This document shows positions 9,645-19,616 of a stretch of 64,000 bases of DNA, one piece after another. The translations under genes were made by a program, and so were the position numbers. The stretch is taken from assembly GCF_007066085.1 (NCBI RefSeq), contig NZ_CP041405.1:6355501-6419500 (forward strand). The letters run 5' to 3'. The notes under the pieces were generated by a model. The model worked only from the letters and a program-made list of their open reading frames with translations, did not search any database and had not been told where the DNA came from. How positions within the stretch are numbered: position 1 is the first letter of the stretch; each line of letters starts with the position of its first letter. This DNA is from Paenibacillus thiaminolyticus (GTDB lineage Bacteria; Bacillota; Bacilli; Paenibacillales; Paenibacillaceae).

Positions 9645-11375
9645 ATGAAAAGAAAGTGGGGAAAGAGGACGGCATTATTGCTTGCGATCATCATGTTGCT
9701 AAGCGCTTGCAGCGGAGGAGGGAGTAGCAGCAAGTCAGCGGAAGGCGGCGGTTCGGCGGATGCGGACCAGGGAGAGAAGCCGGCCACCTGGATCGCGGAC
9801 CGCACGATTAAAGGGCGGATTTTCATGAACGGCGTCATGAATGACATTTCCCAGAATCAGATTGATAACGAGGTCGCCAAAAAGATAAAAGAGCTGACCG
9901 GCATTACACTGGAGTGGGAGAACACGCCGGCCAACAGCTCCCTGGAAGGCTTGACGGCCGGGCTGGCCACCGGGGATTTGCCGGATGTTATCGTCAGCTA
10001 TTTGAATCATAGCGGCCGGCCGGAAATGCCGGTTCTGCTCAAGGCGGCGCGTGAAGGGATGTTTACGGACCTTACGCCTTATTTGAAGGATACGAAAATT
10101 TACAGCAAATATTTCGAAGACGGCTATTTGCCGGTCGATACGAAAAACGGCGTCATGTTCCGCCCGGAATTCAACGGCTCATCGTATTTCGTGCATATGC
10201 GGATCAACCGCGAGGGCGGACAGGAAACCCGGAAATGGGTAGGGGGCCCGCATATCCGCAAAGATATTGCAGAAGCACTGAATGTGGATCCGAAGTCGAT
10301 TACAACCTCCGAGCAATTGTATGAATTGGCGAAAAAAATTAAAGCCGGCAACTTCAAAGACGAGAACGGCAAAGATATATACCCGATCGGGCCTCGTTAT
10401 TGGGGCGGCAATGACAACAGTTACCTTTACTCCGATCTGTGGTGGGGAGATGAAGGATTTTTCCGGGACAGCGACGGCGCAATCAAGCACGAGAGCCAGA
10501 CCGAGTACTCGATGAAGCGGATCGAATTCGTTCAGAAGCTGCTCAATGAAGGCTTGATTCATCCTGAGTACTATACGATGGACGAGACGCGAGCGACAGA
10601 AGGGGCGCTGAACGGATCGTTCGCCATTATTTCCGATATGCATAACTATCTGGAGTTCAATAAAGATATGCATTACTTGCCGATCGGGCCGTTGGACAGC
10701 GTGGAAGGCCCGTATCAGATGGAATTGACTTATAAATCCGGCTACAACATCTGGGCGATCCCGGCTACGACGGAGCGGCCAGAGGAGATCGTGAAGTTCG
10801 CTGATTTCCTGGCCAGCCGTGAAGGCAAGCTGTTGTGGCAGTACGGGATCGAAGGCCGCGATTACACGCTGGACGAGAACGGCAATCCGATCGTGAAGCA
10901 GGAAGTCATCGATCTGAAGAAGCAGGATCCGAAGGCCGCGCAGCAGCTTGCCTTCCAGGGCGCTGGCGACACATGGGGCGAATACCTCGGCAATACGGAT
11001 CTCGATCCGGTAGCCGACTTCGGCGAAGCGGAATATGGCAACGCCGCATTCCCGGCAGAAAATGAAGGCCCGAACAACATCGCCGATTATTTCGGCTGGG
11101 ACGAGAAATATAAAAACGCTAAAATCCAAGACGGCTACGGTCCGCTCTCCTTCCTGGGCGAATATGAAAAGGGCACGGAGCTGAAAACGGCATTGGACAA
11201 CTATAATGAGAGCTTAATCCGGGCGTATTATTCGAAGTCGAAGGCCGAAGCGGCCAAAATTATGGAGTCCGTGAATAAGCAGCTGGAAGCGGCCGATCTG
11301 CAAGGCTATATTCAACTGCTGGAGCAAAAGAGCAAGGATCCGGCCACGCCGATCGTGCTGAGTCCTTCGCAGTAA
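9645..11375 (+). CDS. Extracellular sugar-binding lipoprotein (LplA-like)
   Basis: A 576-residue secreted lipoprotein. A basic N terminus and hydrophobic core end in the lipobox LLSAC, so Cys22 would be lipid-anchored outside the membrane. The mature part is a family-1-type periplasmic-binding fold of the long Paenibacillus LplA class, with a conserved YWGGNDNSYLYSDLWWGDEGF stretch near residues 250-270. It captures the substrate and passes it to the flanking permeases at 8605 and 11475. The start at 9645 has AAAGGGG upstream and is the only one that gives a signal peptide. The exact sugar is not visible. Confidence 0.9.
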   Translation: MKRKWGKRTALLLAIIMLLSACSGGGSSSKSAEGGGSADADQGEKPATWIADRTIKGRIFMNGVMNDISQNQIDNEVAKKIKELTGITLEWENTPANSSLEGLTAGLATGDLPDVIVSYLNHSGRPEMPVLLKAAREGMFTDLTPYLKDTKIYSKYFEDGYLPVDTKNGVMFRPEFNGSSYFVHMRINREGGQETRKWVGGPHIRKDIAEALNVDPKSITTSEQLYELAKKIKAGNFKDENGKDIYPIGPRYWGGNDNSYLYSDLWWGDEGFFRDSDGAIKHESQTEYSMKRIEFVQKLLNEGLIHPEYYTMDETRATEGALNGSFAIISDMHNYLEFNKDMHYLPIGPLDSVEGPYQMELTYKSGYNIWAIPATTERPEEIVKFADFLASREGKLLWQYGIEGRDYTLDENGNPIVKQEVIDLKKQDPKAAQQLAFQGAGDTWGEYLGNTDLDPVADFGEAEYGNAAFPAENEGPNNIADYFGWDEKYKNAKIQDGYGPLSFLGEYEKGTELKTALDNYNESLIRAYYSKSKAEAAKIMESVNKQLEAADLQGYIQLLEQKSKDPATPIVLSPSQ

Positions 11376-11474
11376 GCGGCACGCAGACAAGATCCGCAGA
11401 GGCTCTTGTCCCTGGGGACAGGAGCTTCCGCGGGGATGTATTCCCGCCTAATTCATGAGGAAAGGGGAACGACT

Positions 11475-12383
11475 GTGAACGATTTCTATAAAGTTTCTAC
11501 AGGCGAAAAAATATACCGCATCGTCATCTATGTCGTCATTATCTTGCTATGCCTGTCGATTATTCTTCCGTTTCTTAATATATTTGCGCTGTCGTTCAAT
11601 GCGGGGAAAGATGCGGAACGAGGAGGCATTTTCTTCTGGCCTCGGGTATGGACGTTGGAGAATTATCAAGAAGTGTTCAGCTCGTCCAATATTTTGGGCG
11701 CGTACGCGATCACGCTTTTCAGAACGGTTGTGGGCACCTTCTTCAGCGTATTCCTGACGGCGATGGCCGCCTACACCTTGAAGAGCAAGACGCTCCCGGG
11801 GGTCAAATTTTTTACGCTGATGATTTTCTTCACGATGCTGTTCAGCGGCGGCGTCATTCCGTACTATATGCTGTTGAAGCAGCTGCATCTCGTCAATACG
11901 ATCTGGGTCTATGTCATTCCCGGGTTGTACAGCGCGTGGAATATTATCATTATGAGGACGTTCTTCTCGCAGATTAGCGTCAGTCTGGAAGAGTCAGCGA
12001 AGCTGGACGGCTGCAACGATTTTACGACCTTCATCCGCATTATTATGCCGCTCAGCAAGCCGGTCATTGCGGTCATCAGTCTGTTCAACGCGGTCGGCCA
12101 TTGGAATGATTGGTTCACCGGAGCGTTCTATGTCCAAAAGACGAATCTGAGGCCGGTATCGACGCTTCTGCAAGAGATGCTGACAAGGCAAGACGCGATT
12201 CGCGCCGCATTAATGCAAAACGCGGGCACGACCTCGTATGAGATTTTGGAGAAGATGCAGGTGACGGGCAATTCATTGAAGATGGCTACCATTATCGTTG
12301 TCGTCACGCCGATCATTTGCGTGTATCCGTTTGTGCAGAAGTTTTTTGCCGAAGGCGTCATGATCGGATCGGTCAAAGAATAA
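11475..12383 (+). CDS. ABC sugar transporter permease (LplC-like)
   Basis: A 302-residue MalG-type permease, partner of the permease at 8605. It has six predicted helices and the EAA loop LEESAKLDGCNDFTTFIRIIMPLSKP near residues 190-215. The C-terminal VQKFFAEGVMIGSVKE is the usual end of this subfamily. Translation starts at a GTG with AAAGGGG eight bases upstream; earlier in-frame starts lack such a site. Gene order permease-binding protein-permease is less common than binding protein first. Confidence 0.9.
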   Translation: MNDFYKVSTGEKIYRIVIYVVIILLCLSIILPFLNIFALSFNAGKDAERGGIFFWPRVWTLENYQEVFSSSNILGAYAITLFRTVVGTFFSVFLTAMAAYTLKSKTLPGVKFFTLMIFFTMLFSGGVIPYYMLLKQLHLVNTIWVYVIPGLYSAWNIIIMRTFFSQISVSLEESAKLDGCNDFTTFIRIIMPLSKPVIAVISLFNAVGHWNDWFTGAFYVQKTNLRPVSTLLQEMLTRQDAIRAALMQNAGTTSYEILEKMQVTGNSLKMATIIVVVTPIICVYPFVQKFFAEGVMIGSVKE

Positions 12384-12405
12384 GGAGAAAGCGAGGCTGT
12401 TCACC

Positions 12406-13305
12406 GTGGTAACGATCAAAAATCCATATGACAAGCAAGGAGTATGGCTGAAAGGCAGCTTTCACAATCATACGACCAACAGCCAATGCGGCACGCAGCC
12501 GCTTGAAGTTGTCTATCAGATGTACGGGCAGTATGATTATTTGGGCATCTCGGATCATGATGTCATTACGGCTCATGAAGGAGAGCGGCGTATTCCGACG
12601 GTATTCGAAGCGATGGAGGTGAGCAGTCCCGAGGCGCATATGCTGCTTGTCCAGCCGCCGCATTCGATTATGGAAGGCTATCATAATACGTTTACGATCG
12701 ATAACTATCAGCGTTTGTCCGATGCCTGCCTTGCCAATGGCGGGATCAGCATTTTGGCGCATCCGAACCGGTATTTTTCGCAATTTTGGCGATTGGAGGA
12801 TATGCTGAGCATGAGCGGCTATACGGGCATTGAGATTGTGAACGGCGACGGCAACCCGGAGTATGACGTGGCCTTCGACAAGTGGGATCAGCTGCTAAGT
12901 GCGGGCCGGACCGTATGGGGCTTCGGCAACGATGACTTCCATGTATATGGTCAGGAGAAGCGCGCCTGGAATATGGTGCTCGCGGAGCGGAATACGAACG
13001 ACAGCATTTTGGAAGCCGTCAAGGCGGGCAGCTTCTATGTATCTACCGGGTTTGATTTCGCCGCGATCCATGCCGAGGACGGGCTGATTACCGTTGATCT
13101 GCCTGCGAATGAGAGATTGAATCGAATATATAAATATGTTACGCTGATTGGAAAAGAAGGCCAAGTATTACATGAAGAAACAGGCCGCCTGAACCGCGTC
13201 CAGTACCAATGCAGCGGGGATGAAGGCTATGTTCGCATCGCGGCATATCTCGAAGGAGGCTATGGAGCGTTCTCCCAACCTTTATTCGTGGAACAACATG
13301 CCTAG
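12406..13305 (+). CDS. PHP-domain metal-dependent phosphoesterase
   Basis: A 299-residue PHP protein. Metal ligands are visible as HNHT (the HxH pair) near residue 23, ISDHD near residue 50, ILAHPNR in the middle and the late GNDDFH motif. PHP enzymes hydrolyse phosphoesters with a trinuclear metal centre. Within a sugar cluster it may dephosphorylate a catabolic intermediate. GTG start; GCGAGG lies nine bases upstream. It follows the permease by 22 bp and is surely co-transcribed. Confidence 0.85.
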   Translation: MVTIKNPYDKQGVWLKGSFHNHTTNSQCGTQPLEVVYQMYGQYDYLGISDHDVITAHEGERRIPTVFEAMEVSSPEAHMLLVQPPHSIMEGYHNTFTIDNYQRLSDACLANGGISILAHPNRYFSQFWRLEDMLSMSGYTGIEIVNGDGNPEYDVAFDKWDQLLSAGRTVWGFGNDDFHVYGQEKRAWNMVLAERNTNDSILEAVKAGSFYVSTGFDFAAIHAEDGLITVDLPANERLNRIYKYVTLIGKEGQVLHEETGRLNRVQYQCSGDEGYVRIAAYLEGGYGAFSQPLFVEQHA

Positions 13306-13348
13306 CAGGAACAATATATTTCGTATGGGGTAAAGGAATCGGTGGACT

Positions 13349-14356
13349 ATGGCAGTGCGAATTAAAGACGTGGCCCGGAAAGCGGGCGTATCGGTTACGA
13401 CGGTATCGCGAGTATTGAATAATGAGAAGTATGTAACGGATGAATTGAAGCAAAAAGTGCTGGCGGCCATTGAGGAGCTCGATTACAGTCCGAATCATAT
13501 CGCCAGAAGTCTGGTGCGCCAGAAAACGAACTTAATCGGGGTGATTGTGCCCGATCTCGCAACCAGCTTCTACTCGACCATTGTGAGCAGCGTGGAGGAA
13601 GAGGCGAGCGAGAACGGCTACAATCTGCTTGTCTGTAATATTATCGAAGATATCGACAAGGAATTGAAATATTTGAACGTGTTCCAGGAGATGCGCGTCG
13701 AAGGCATCATTATTATGCATGAGAAGATCAATAACGAAATCAAGCAATTTTTAGATAAATCGAATATTCCTGTCATCTTCTCGAGCGTGAAGCCGGTGAA
13801 CCGGAAGTTCCATTCCGTAATTATCGACGATTACGAGGCTGCTTATGAAGCGACGGAATATTTAATCTCGCTCGGCCACACCCGGATTGGGTTCATCGGG
13901 GGTGACATGAGGGATATTACGTCCGGTCAAAATCGATACGCCGCGTACCGCAATGCGTTAGCCAACTATGAGATTCCGATTGTATATGAATATATCAAAT
14001 TCGGCGATTACAAGCTTCAGAGCGGATATGCCTTGATGGAGGAGCTGCTGCAATGCGATCCGCTGCCGACGGCGGTATTCGCCGTCAGCGACGACATGGC
14101 GCTGGGAGCGATGAATTGCATCAGCGACCACCAGTTGAAGGTACCGGAGCATATCTCGATTATCGGCTTCGACGGAAGTCCGTTCACCGAGATCATTCGC
14201 CCGCGGCTCACTTCGATGCAGCAGCCGATTCAGCGGATGGGCTCGGAATCGGTCAAGGCTTTGCTCCGTCTGATCACGGAACCGTCCAGTCTGAATCAGG
14301 ATATCATTTTACCGCATGAGCTTGTTATCCGGGACAGTACCAGAAAGATAAAGTAA
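13349..14356 (+). CDS. LacI-family transcriptional regulator
   Basis: A 335-residue regulator. Residues 1-50 form the LacI helix-turn-helix and hinge (IKDVARKAGVSVTTVSRVLNN, then YSPNHIARSL). The rest is a periplasmic-binding-like effector domain with VPDLATSFYS and the late ISIIGFDGSP motif. It most likely represses the cluster through the three TGGWAWCGWTACCA palindromes at 8508, 9550 and 14374, the last directly after its own gene. The inducer would be a sugar imported by the neighbouring transporter. Confidence 0.93.
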   Translation: MAVRIKDVARKAGVSVTTVSRVLNNEKYVTDELKQKVLAAIEELDYSPNHIARSLVRQKTNLIGVIVPDLATSFYSTIVSSVEEEASENGYNLLVCNIIEDIDKELKYLNVFQEMRVEGIIIMHEKINNEIKQFLDKSNIPVIFSSVKPVNRKFHSVIIDDYEAAYEATEYLISLGHTRIGFIGGDMRDITSGQNRYAAYRNALANYEIPIVYEYIKFGDYKLQSGYALMEELLQCDPLPTAVFAVSDDMALGAMNCISDHQLKVPEHISIIGFDGSPFTEIIRPRLTSMQQPIQRMGSESVKALLRLITEPSSLNQDIILPHELVIRDSTRKIK

Positions 14357-14373
14357 TTTTTTTTATCCTGTTC

Positions 14374-14387
14374 TGGTAACGATACCA
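14374..14387. promoter_or_regulatory. LacI-type operator 3
   Basis: TGGTAACGATACCA is a near-perfect palindrome 34 bp before the PfkB-type gene. The region 14339-14378 can also fold, ACCAGAA and GATAAA pairing with TTTATC and TTCTGGT, so a terminator of the regulator gene may overlap the operator. Confidence 0.7.
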
Positions 14388-14421
14388 TATCTATCATGAC
14401 AACATTTCGAGAGAGGCAGAG

Positions 14422-15369
14422 ATGAGGGGAAGGCTATTGAAAAAATATGACGCAGTCGTCATTGGAGACGCGAATATCGATCTGGTCGTGGTAGGCTGTC
14501 ACGAGCTGCCGGCTCCAGGAGAAGAAGTCTTCGCTGACCAGATGCAGGTCCATGTAGGCGGAGGAGCGGCGCTGTTCACCCTGTCCCTGGCGAAGCTGGG
14601 ATTGAAGCTGGCTTTCAATGGCGTATTGGGAAAAGACGGCGACGGGCGATACATTTTGAACGAGTTCCATAAGCATGGCGTGGATACGCAATATATTCAA
14701 CTGAGCGAACGGAATCGCACCGGCATATCGATTGCGTTGAATTCGGACAAAGACCGCTCGTTCATCACGTATATGGGGACGAACCAAGAACTTGAGCTGC
14801 GGCAGCTTAATCTGAGGAGCGTCGAGCTGGCAAGACATGTGCATTTGACCGGCTACCGCGGACGCAGCAATCATGACGATTATATGCAGATGGCAGCCAA
14901 GCTGAAAGCGATGGGCGTAACCTTGTCCTGCGATGTCGGCTGGGATGATACGGGCGAGTGGTATGAAGGCATCTATGAATTGATGAAGATGGTTGATATC
15001 TTTTTCATGAACGAAACGGAAGCGTCGCACTATACCCGTTGTTCTCGCGAAGAGGACAGCATCGCGAAGCTAAGTCAGCACTCCCCGCATTTTGTCATCA
15101 AGATGAGCTCCAAAGGAGCGGTCGCTTGCATTGACGGTCAGATGACGCGCCGCGCGGGCTTTCAGGTGAATTCCGTGGACACGACCGGTGCCGGCGACGC
15201 TTTCAATGCCGGATATATGTTCGGTTACTTGGCGGGCAAGCCGGTGGAGGAATGCTTGTTGTACGGCAATGCGTGCGGTGCTTGCTCCGTTATGGATTAT
15301 GGGGGAAGCACAGGCATTTCGGATATTGATACGCTAGAGCAATTCATCGCGGCCGCATCGGCCGGGTAA
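14422..15369 (+). CDS. PfkB-family carbohydrate kinase
   Basis: A 315-residue ribokinase-like kinase. It has the N-terminal GDANIDLVV strand, the VHVGGGAALFTLSLAKLG motif (substrate-binding GG) and the C-terminal anion-hole motif VDTTGAGDAFNAGY with the catalytic Asp. It would phosphorylate a sugar or sugar acid released inside the cell. The ATG at 14422 has GAGAGAGG upstream; a TTG at 14437 with AGGGG before it would also fit and drop five residues. The operator at 14374 suggests direct LacI control. Confidence 0.87.
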   Translation: MRGRLLKKYDAVVIGDANIDLVVVGCHELPAPGEEVFADQMQVHVGGGAALFTLSLAKLGLKLAFNGVLGKDGDGRYILNEFHKHGVDTQYIQLSERNRTGISIALNSDKDRSFITYMGTNQELELRQLNLRSVELARHVHLTGYRGRSNHDDYMQMAAKLKAMGVTLSCDVGWDDTGEWYEGIYELMKMVDIFFMNETEASHYTRCSREEDSIAKLSQHSPHFVIKMSSKGAVACIDGQMTRRAGFQVNSVDTTGAGDAFNAGYMFGYLAGKPVEECLLYGNACGACSVMDYGGSTGISDIDTLEQFIAAASAG

Positions 15370-15393
15370 TCCATAAGGCGGGAGGAGCTATCT

Positions 15394-16764
15394 ATGAAAC
15401 TGGCATTAATTGGCGGGGGCGGCGTGCGGGCCGTCTTGTTCACGAAAAGTCTGACCTTAAAAGCGGAGCAGACCGGGATTACGCAGCTTGTGCTCCATGA
15501 TACTGATGAGGAGCAGCTGGCGATTATCGGCAAGCTGTGCCGGATCGTCATCGAGCAGAGCGGCATCGTTCTTCAGCTCGACACGACGATGGACGCCCGC
15601 GCGGCGCTGCGAGGAGCGGATTATATCGTCACGACAATCCGCGTCGGGAAGGAGCAATCGCGGTATATCGATGAGAAGATTGCGCTCGATCGCGGCTTGC
15701 TCGGGCAGGAGACGACTGGGCCGGCCGGCTTCTCCATGGCATTGCGAACGATTCCGGTGTTGCGGGATTATTGCGAATTAGCGAAGGAGGTCGCGCCGGA
15801 TGCGTGGATCTTCAACTTCTCGAATCCTTCGGGTCTGGTGACGCAAGCGCTGCGAAGCTATGGCTATGACCGCGTCATCGGGATTTGCGATACGCCGAGC
15901 CATACGAAGCTTCGCATTGCGGAGGCGCTAGGTATAGATGAACGGAAGCTGCGCACCGAAGTGTTCGGCCTGAACCATCTGTCCTGGATCAGCAAGCTGA
16001 TGGTTGAAGGCAAGGATCTGCTGCCCGAATTGAAGAATGATCCGGCTTTCGTGAACGCGGTCGAGGAATTGAAAATGTTCGATCCGGATTTGCTGCGGGA
16101 GCTGCCTTATTTGCCGAATGAGTACTTATATTATTACTACCATCGCGAAAAATCGCTCGCGAACATTCAACAGGCGGCAATGACGCGCGGACAAATGATT
16201 GCGCTGAACAATCAGGCGATGCTGGACGAACTGAAGCGGATGGATATCGACGCCAACCCGCAATTGGCGCTTCAAACGTATCTGTACTACACGCAAAAGC
16301 GGGAAGCGTCCTATATGGCAGCGGAAACGAACTCCGAGGCGAAGGAGATGCTGCCGATGGAGGAGTTGACGCTTCCCGAGACACTCGGCTATGCGGGCGT
16401 CATGCTTGATTTCGTGGAATCGCTGCAGACCGGATGCGAGAACAATATCGTGCTGTCGGTGCCGAACGAGGGGAGCATTGCCGGGTTCGAGGATGACGAT
16501 GTCGTCGAGATTTCGTGCACGATTGATCAGGACGGGGCTCATCCGGTCCCAATAGGTGCCGTTCCCGAAGATATGCATCTGTTGATGAAATCGGTGAAGC
16601 TGTTCGAACGGCTGACGGTGGAGGCGGTCGCGAAGAAATCTCGAAGTCTGGCAGTGAAAGCGCTCTCGGTTCACCCGCTGGTGAATTCCTATTCTCTGGC
16701 GAAGGAGCTTGTAGACGATTACTTGGAAGCTTATCGCGATATGTTAGGAGAATGGAACCAATGA
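15394..16764 (+). CDS. Family 4 glycoside hydrolase (NAD- and metal-dependent)
   Basis: A 456-residue GH4 enzyme. It starts with a Rossmann GGGGVRA loop for NAD, continues with GADYIVTTIRVG and FNFSNPSGLVTQA, and has the metal ligands in GICDTPSH (Cys165) and GLNHLSW (His195). GH4 enzymes cleave glycosides by a redox-elimination route, often acting on 6-phospho-beta-glucosides. Because the cluster has an ABC importer and not a PTS, either the substrate is unphosphorylated or the PfkB kinase acts first. It overlaps the next gene by four bases. Confidence 0.92.
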   Translation: MKLALIGGGGVRAVLFTKSLTLKAEQTGITQLVLHDTDEEQLAIIGKLCRIVIEQSGIVLQLDTTMDARAALRGADYIVTTIRVGKEQSRYIDEKIALDRGLLGQETTGPAGFSMALRTIPVLRDYCELAKEVAPDAWIFNFSNPSGLVTQALRSYGYDRVIGICDTPSHTKLRIAEALGIDERKLRTEVFGLNHLSWISKLMVEGKDLLPELKNDPAFVNAVEELKMFDPDLLRELPYLPNEYLYYYYHREKSLANIQQAAMTRGQMIALNNQAMLDELKRMDIDANPQLALQTYLYYTQKREASYMAAETNSEAKEMLPMEELTLPETLGYAGVMLDFVESLQTGCENNIVLSVPNEGSIAGFEDDDVVEISCTIDQDGAHPVPIGAVPEDMHLLMKSVKLFERLTVEAVAKKSRSLAVKALSVHPLVNSYSLAKELVDDYLEAYRDMLGEWNQ

Positions 16765-19613
16765 CTACGAACGAACTTCATGGCAAGCTGACGGCGTTGA
16801 AGGAGAGAACTCCCTCGGGTTACTGGGGAGAACGAATCGTATCGCAACTGGAGTATATGAACCGCGTCTCGCTCGTTCAGGAGCGCCAGTGGGATGAGGC
16901 CCTGATCCCTGTCGTCGAATGGCTCCATGCCCGCCTCGATGACGAAGGCGTCATCGCGGAGCGGAGCGCGCGCCAGGCGGAGAGCATGCTGGCCGCATGC
17001 GGGCCGGCTGCCAAGAGCTATACGCTTCATTGCGCGGCCCATGCGCATCTCGACATGAACTTCCTGTGGGGCTGGGCAGAGACGGTATCCGCGACGTTGA
17101 ACACGTTCCGCACGATGCTCGATCTGCTAGAAGAATATCCGGACTATATTTTCTCTCATTCGCAGGCGGCCGCATATCAGATCGTGGAGCAATACGATCC
17201 CGAGATGCTGGAGGAGATTAAGGCCCGGGTCAAGGAGGGGCGGTGGGAGGTCACGGCTTCCACCTGGGTCGAAGCGGACAAGAACATGCCGAGCGGCGAG
17301 AGTATGGCCAGACAATTGCTGTATGCCAAGACTTATCTGTCCGGCCTGTTCGGTCTCGATCCGGACAGCCTCCAAATCGATTTCGAGCCAGACACGTTCG
17401 GGCATAGCATCAACGTTCCGGAAGCGCTGCATCATGCCGGCGTGAAGTATTACTATTATTGCCGGGGCCACAACGATAACGGCCACCCGCTGTTCCGGTG
17501 GGAATCTCCGTCAGGCCGCTCCGTCATCGCGTACAAGGAGCCGCACTGGTATGATTCCCGCATCGAGCCGGCGATGGCGCTTACAGTGCCGGAGTTCTGC
17601 GCGCGGACGAAGATGACGACGATGTTGAAGGTGTACGGCGTCGGCGATCATGGCGGCGGGCCGACGCGCCGCGACATCGAACGGATATTGGATATGCAGA
17701 CCTGGCCGATTTTCCCGCGCATTCAATTCGGAACGTACCGCGACTTTTTTGCGTTGACGGAATCTGTGGCGGACAGCTTGCCGGTCATTCGCGATGAGCT
17801 GAATTTTATATTTACCGGGTGCTACAGCTCGGAATCGAGAATCAAGCTGGCGAACCGGGTGTCGGAACGGTTGCTCGGCGAAGCGGAGCTGTTCGGCAGC
17901 ATCGCTTCTTTATATACTCGGGCCCGCTATTTCGGCGAGGAACTGGGCGCGGCATGGAAGCAAGCCTGCTTCAATCAATTCCATGATATTTTGCCCGGCT
18001 CATGCGTGGTGGAGACGAGAGAGCATGCAATGGCTTCGTTCCAGGAGATTATGGCGATGGCGGGGAGCAAGAAAAGCTACGCCATCCGCAAGCTGGCCGA
18101 GCTCATCGATACGTCGGCTTATATTGTCGCCGATGAGGATGTGCGCGAGAGCATGTCCGAAGGAGCCGGTCCAGGCGTAGGCGTTCATTTGTTCCGGATG
18201 GGGGCGAGCGAACGCGGCCGCGGGAAGACGCGCATCTTCCATCTGTTCAATTCCTCCATCCGCGATCGCGAAGAGCTGGCGGACATTGTGATCTGGGATT
18301 GGAACGGTCATGTGGACAGCATTCAATTCCATGACAGCGAAGGGCGGAGCGTTCCGTTTCAGTATATCGACAGAGGCTTCATTGAGCATTGGGGCCATTA
18401 CTTTTTGCGGGTGCTGCTGAAGGTGAACGTGCCCGCGATCGGTTACAGCACCTATGTCATGACCGAGAAGGAAGGCGATATGAAGCGGTTGTCCGCCAAT
18501 GACTTTTATTTGGCCGGGCAGAATTTGCCGCCGAATGAGAAGTACGAATTCGGGCTGGAGAACGAGCATATTGCCGTCCGGTTCGATCCGCAGCAATTCA
18601 CGATCGCTTCGCTGATCGACAAGCGTACGAACCGCGACTATGCCGATCCGGCGCAACCGGCGGGCGTGTTCCGATTCGTGGAGGAGGATACGTTTAACGG
18701 GGGCGGTAATGCCTGGCTCGTCGGCAGATACCGCCATGTGGAGCCCCTGGCGACGTGGACGTTGGACAGCTGCGAGCTTGGCGATCATTTGCTTCGTCAG
18801 TCTCTAACATTCCGGACGAGCTTCCGGGATTCGACGCTGAAGGTGACCGTGTCGCTGGATCGCGATAGCCAGGCCTTGGTGTATAACGTCGAATGCGACT
18901 GGCATGAGAGCGGGAGCAAGGACAGCTTTACGCCGCAGTTGAATTTCTATCTGCCGGTACCATATGACTGCAGGTCTTATCAATATGACGTTCCCTTCGG
19001 CACGCTGGAGAGAGAGGGCATCGATCTGGACGTGCCGGCTAACAGCTTCGCCGCGGCCGTTCCGGCGGACAGCGGCATCGATCGCGCGGTGATGCTGCTC
19101 GCCGATGCGAAGCATGGCTTCCGGAGCGGCAGCCGATCGCTGGCGCTCACTCTGCTGCGCGGCTCCTACAGCCCGGATCCGTACCCGGAAATCGGCAAGC
19201 ATCAATTCCGGTTCGCCGTAGGGCTGACCGATTATCAGGATACGCAGCAGATGCTGGAGCAGTCCTATCATTTTCAGAATCCGATCGAAGCCGTATCCGT
19301 GCGCGCCCGCAAGGGGACGCTGCCGCAGAGGGGCAGCTTCGTCACGCTGGAGCGGGGACAGGTGGCGCTGTCGGCGATTAAAATGGCGGAAGGCTCCGCG
19401 GCGAACCGTTGGATCGTGCGCCTGTATGAGACGGAAGGAGAACGGACGAGCGTCACGCTGGCGTTCGGGCAAGCGGTGAGAAGAGCTTATTTTGTATCGA
19501 TCGTCGAGCAGCCGATCGATGGACCGGACATTGCCGTCCATGGCAGCAAAATTACATTCGATGTCGGCGCAGCCGCGATGGCGACCGTATGCATTGAATT
19601 CGAGGGGAGATAG
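16761..19613 (+). CDS. Family 38 alpha-mannosidase
   Basis: A 950-residue GH38 protein without a signal peptide. The zinc ligands are in HAHLDMNFLWGW (residues near 94-105), and the nucleophile is Asp211 in EPDTFGHS. A C-terminal beta-sandwich region follows. GH38 cytosolic enzymes trim alpha-mannosides from imported oligosaccharides. The ATG at 16761 is chosen because AGGAG ends ten bases before it; the in-frame ATG at 16752 is too close to that site. The start overlaps the GH4 stop (ATGA), so the two are coupled. Linkage specificity is not predictable. Confidence 0.92.
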   Translation: MTTNELHGKLTALKERTPSGYWGERIVSQLEYMNRVSLVQERQWDEALIPVVEWLHARLDDEGVIAERSARQAESMLAACGPAAKSYTLHCAAHAHLDMNFLWGWAETVSATLNTFRTMLDLLEEYPDYIFSHSQAAAYQIVEQYDPEMLEEIKARVKEGRWEVTASTWVEADKNMPSGESMARQLLYAKTYLSGLFGLDPDSLQIDFEPDTFGHSINVPEALHHAGVKYYYYCRGHNDNGHPLFRWESPSGRSVIAYKEPHWYDSRIEPAMALTVPEFCARTKMTTMLKVYGVGDHGGGPTRRDIERILDMQTWPIFPRIQFGTYRDFFALTESVADSLPVIRDELNFIFTGCYSSESRIKLANRVSERLLGEAELFGSIASLYTRARYFGEELGAAWKQACFNQFHDILPGSCVVETREHAMASFQEIMAMAGSKKSYAIRKLAELIDTSAYIVADEDVRESMSEGAGPGVGVHLFRMGASERGRGKTRIFHLFNSSIRDREELADIVIWDWNGHVDSIQFHDSEGRSVPFQYIDRGFIEHWGHYFLRVLLKVNVPAIGYSTYVMTEKEGDMKRLSANDFYLAGQNLPPNEKYEFGLENEHIAVRFDPQQFTIASLIDKRTNRDYADPAQPAGVFRFVEEDTFNGGGNAWLVGRYRHVEPLATWTLDSCELGDHLLRQSLTFRTSFRDSTLKVTVSLDRDSQALVYNVECDWHESGSKDSFTPQLNFYLPVPYDCRSYQYDVPFGTLEREGIDLDVPANSFAAAVPADSGIDRAVMLLADAKHGFRSGSRSLALTLLRGSYSPDPYPEIGKHQFRFAVGLTDYQDTQQMLEQSYHFQNPIEAVSVRARKGTLPQRGSFVTLERGQVALSAIKMAEGSAANRWIVRLYETEGERTSVTLAFGQAVRRAYFVSIVEQPIDGPDIAVHGSKITFDVGAAAMATVCIEFEGR

Positions 19614-19616
19614 GGC

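Noticed and set aside
12405-12418. A fourth LacI-type operator (TGGTAACGATCA)
   Set aside because: Only half the palindrome is present, and the bases are the start codon and first codons of the PHP gene.
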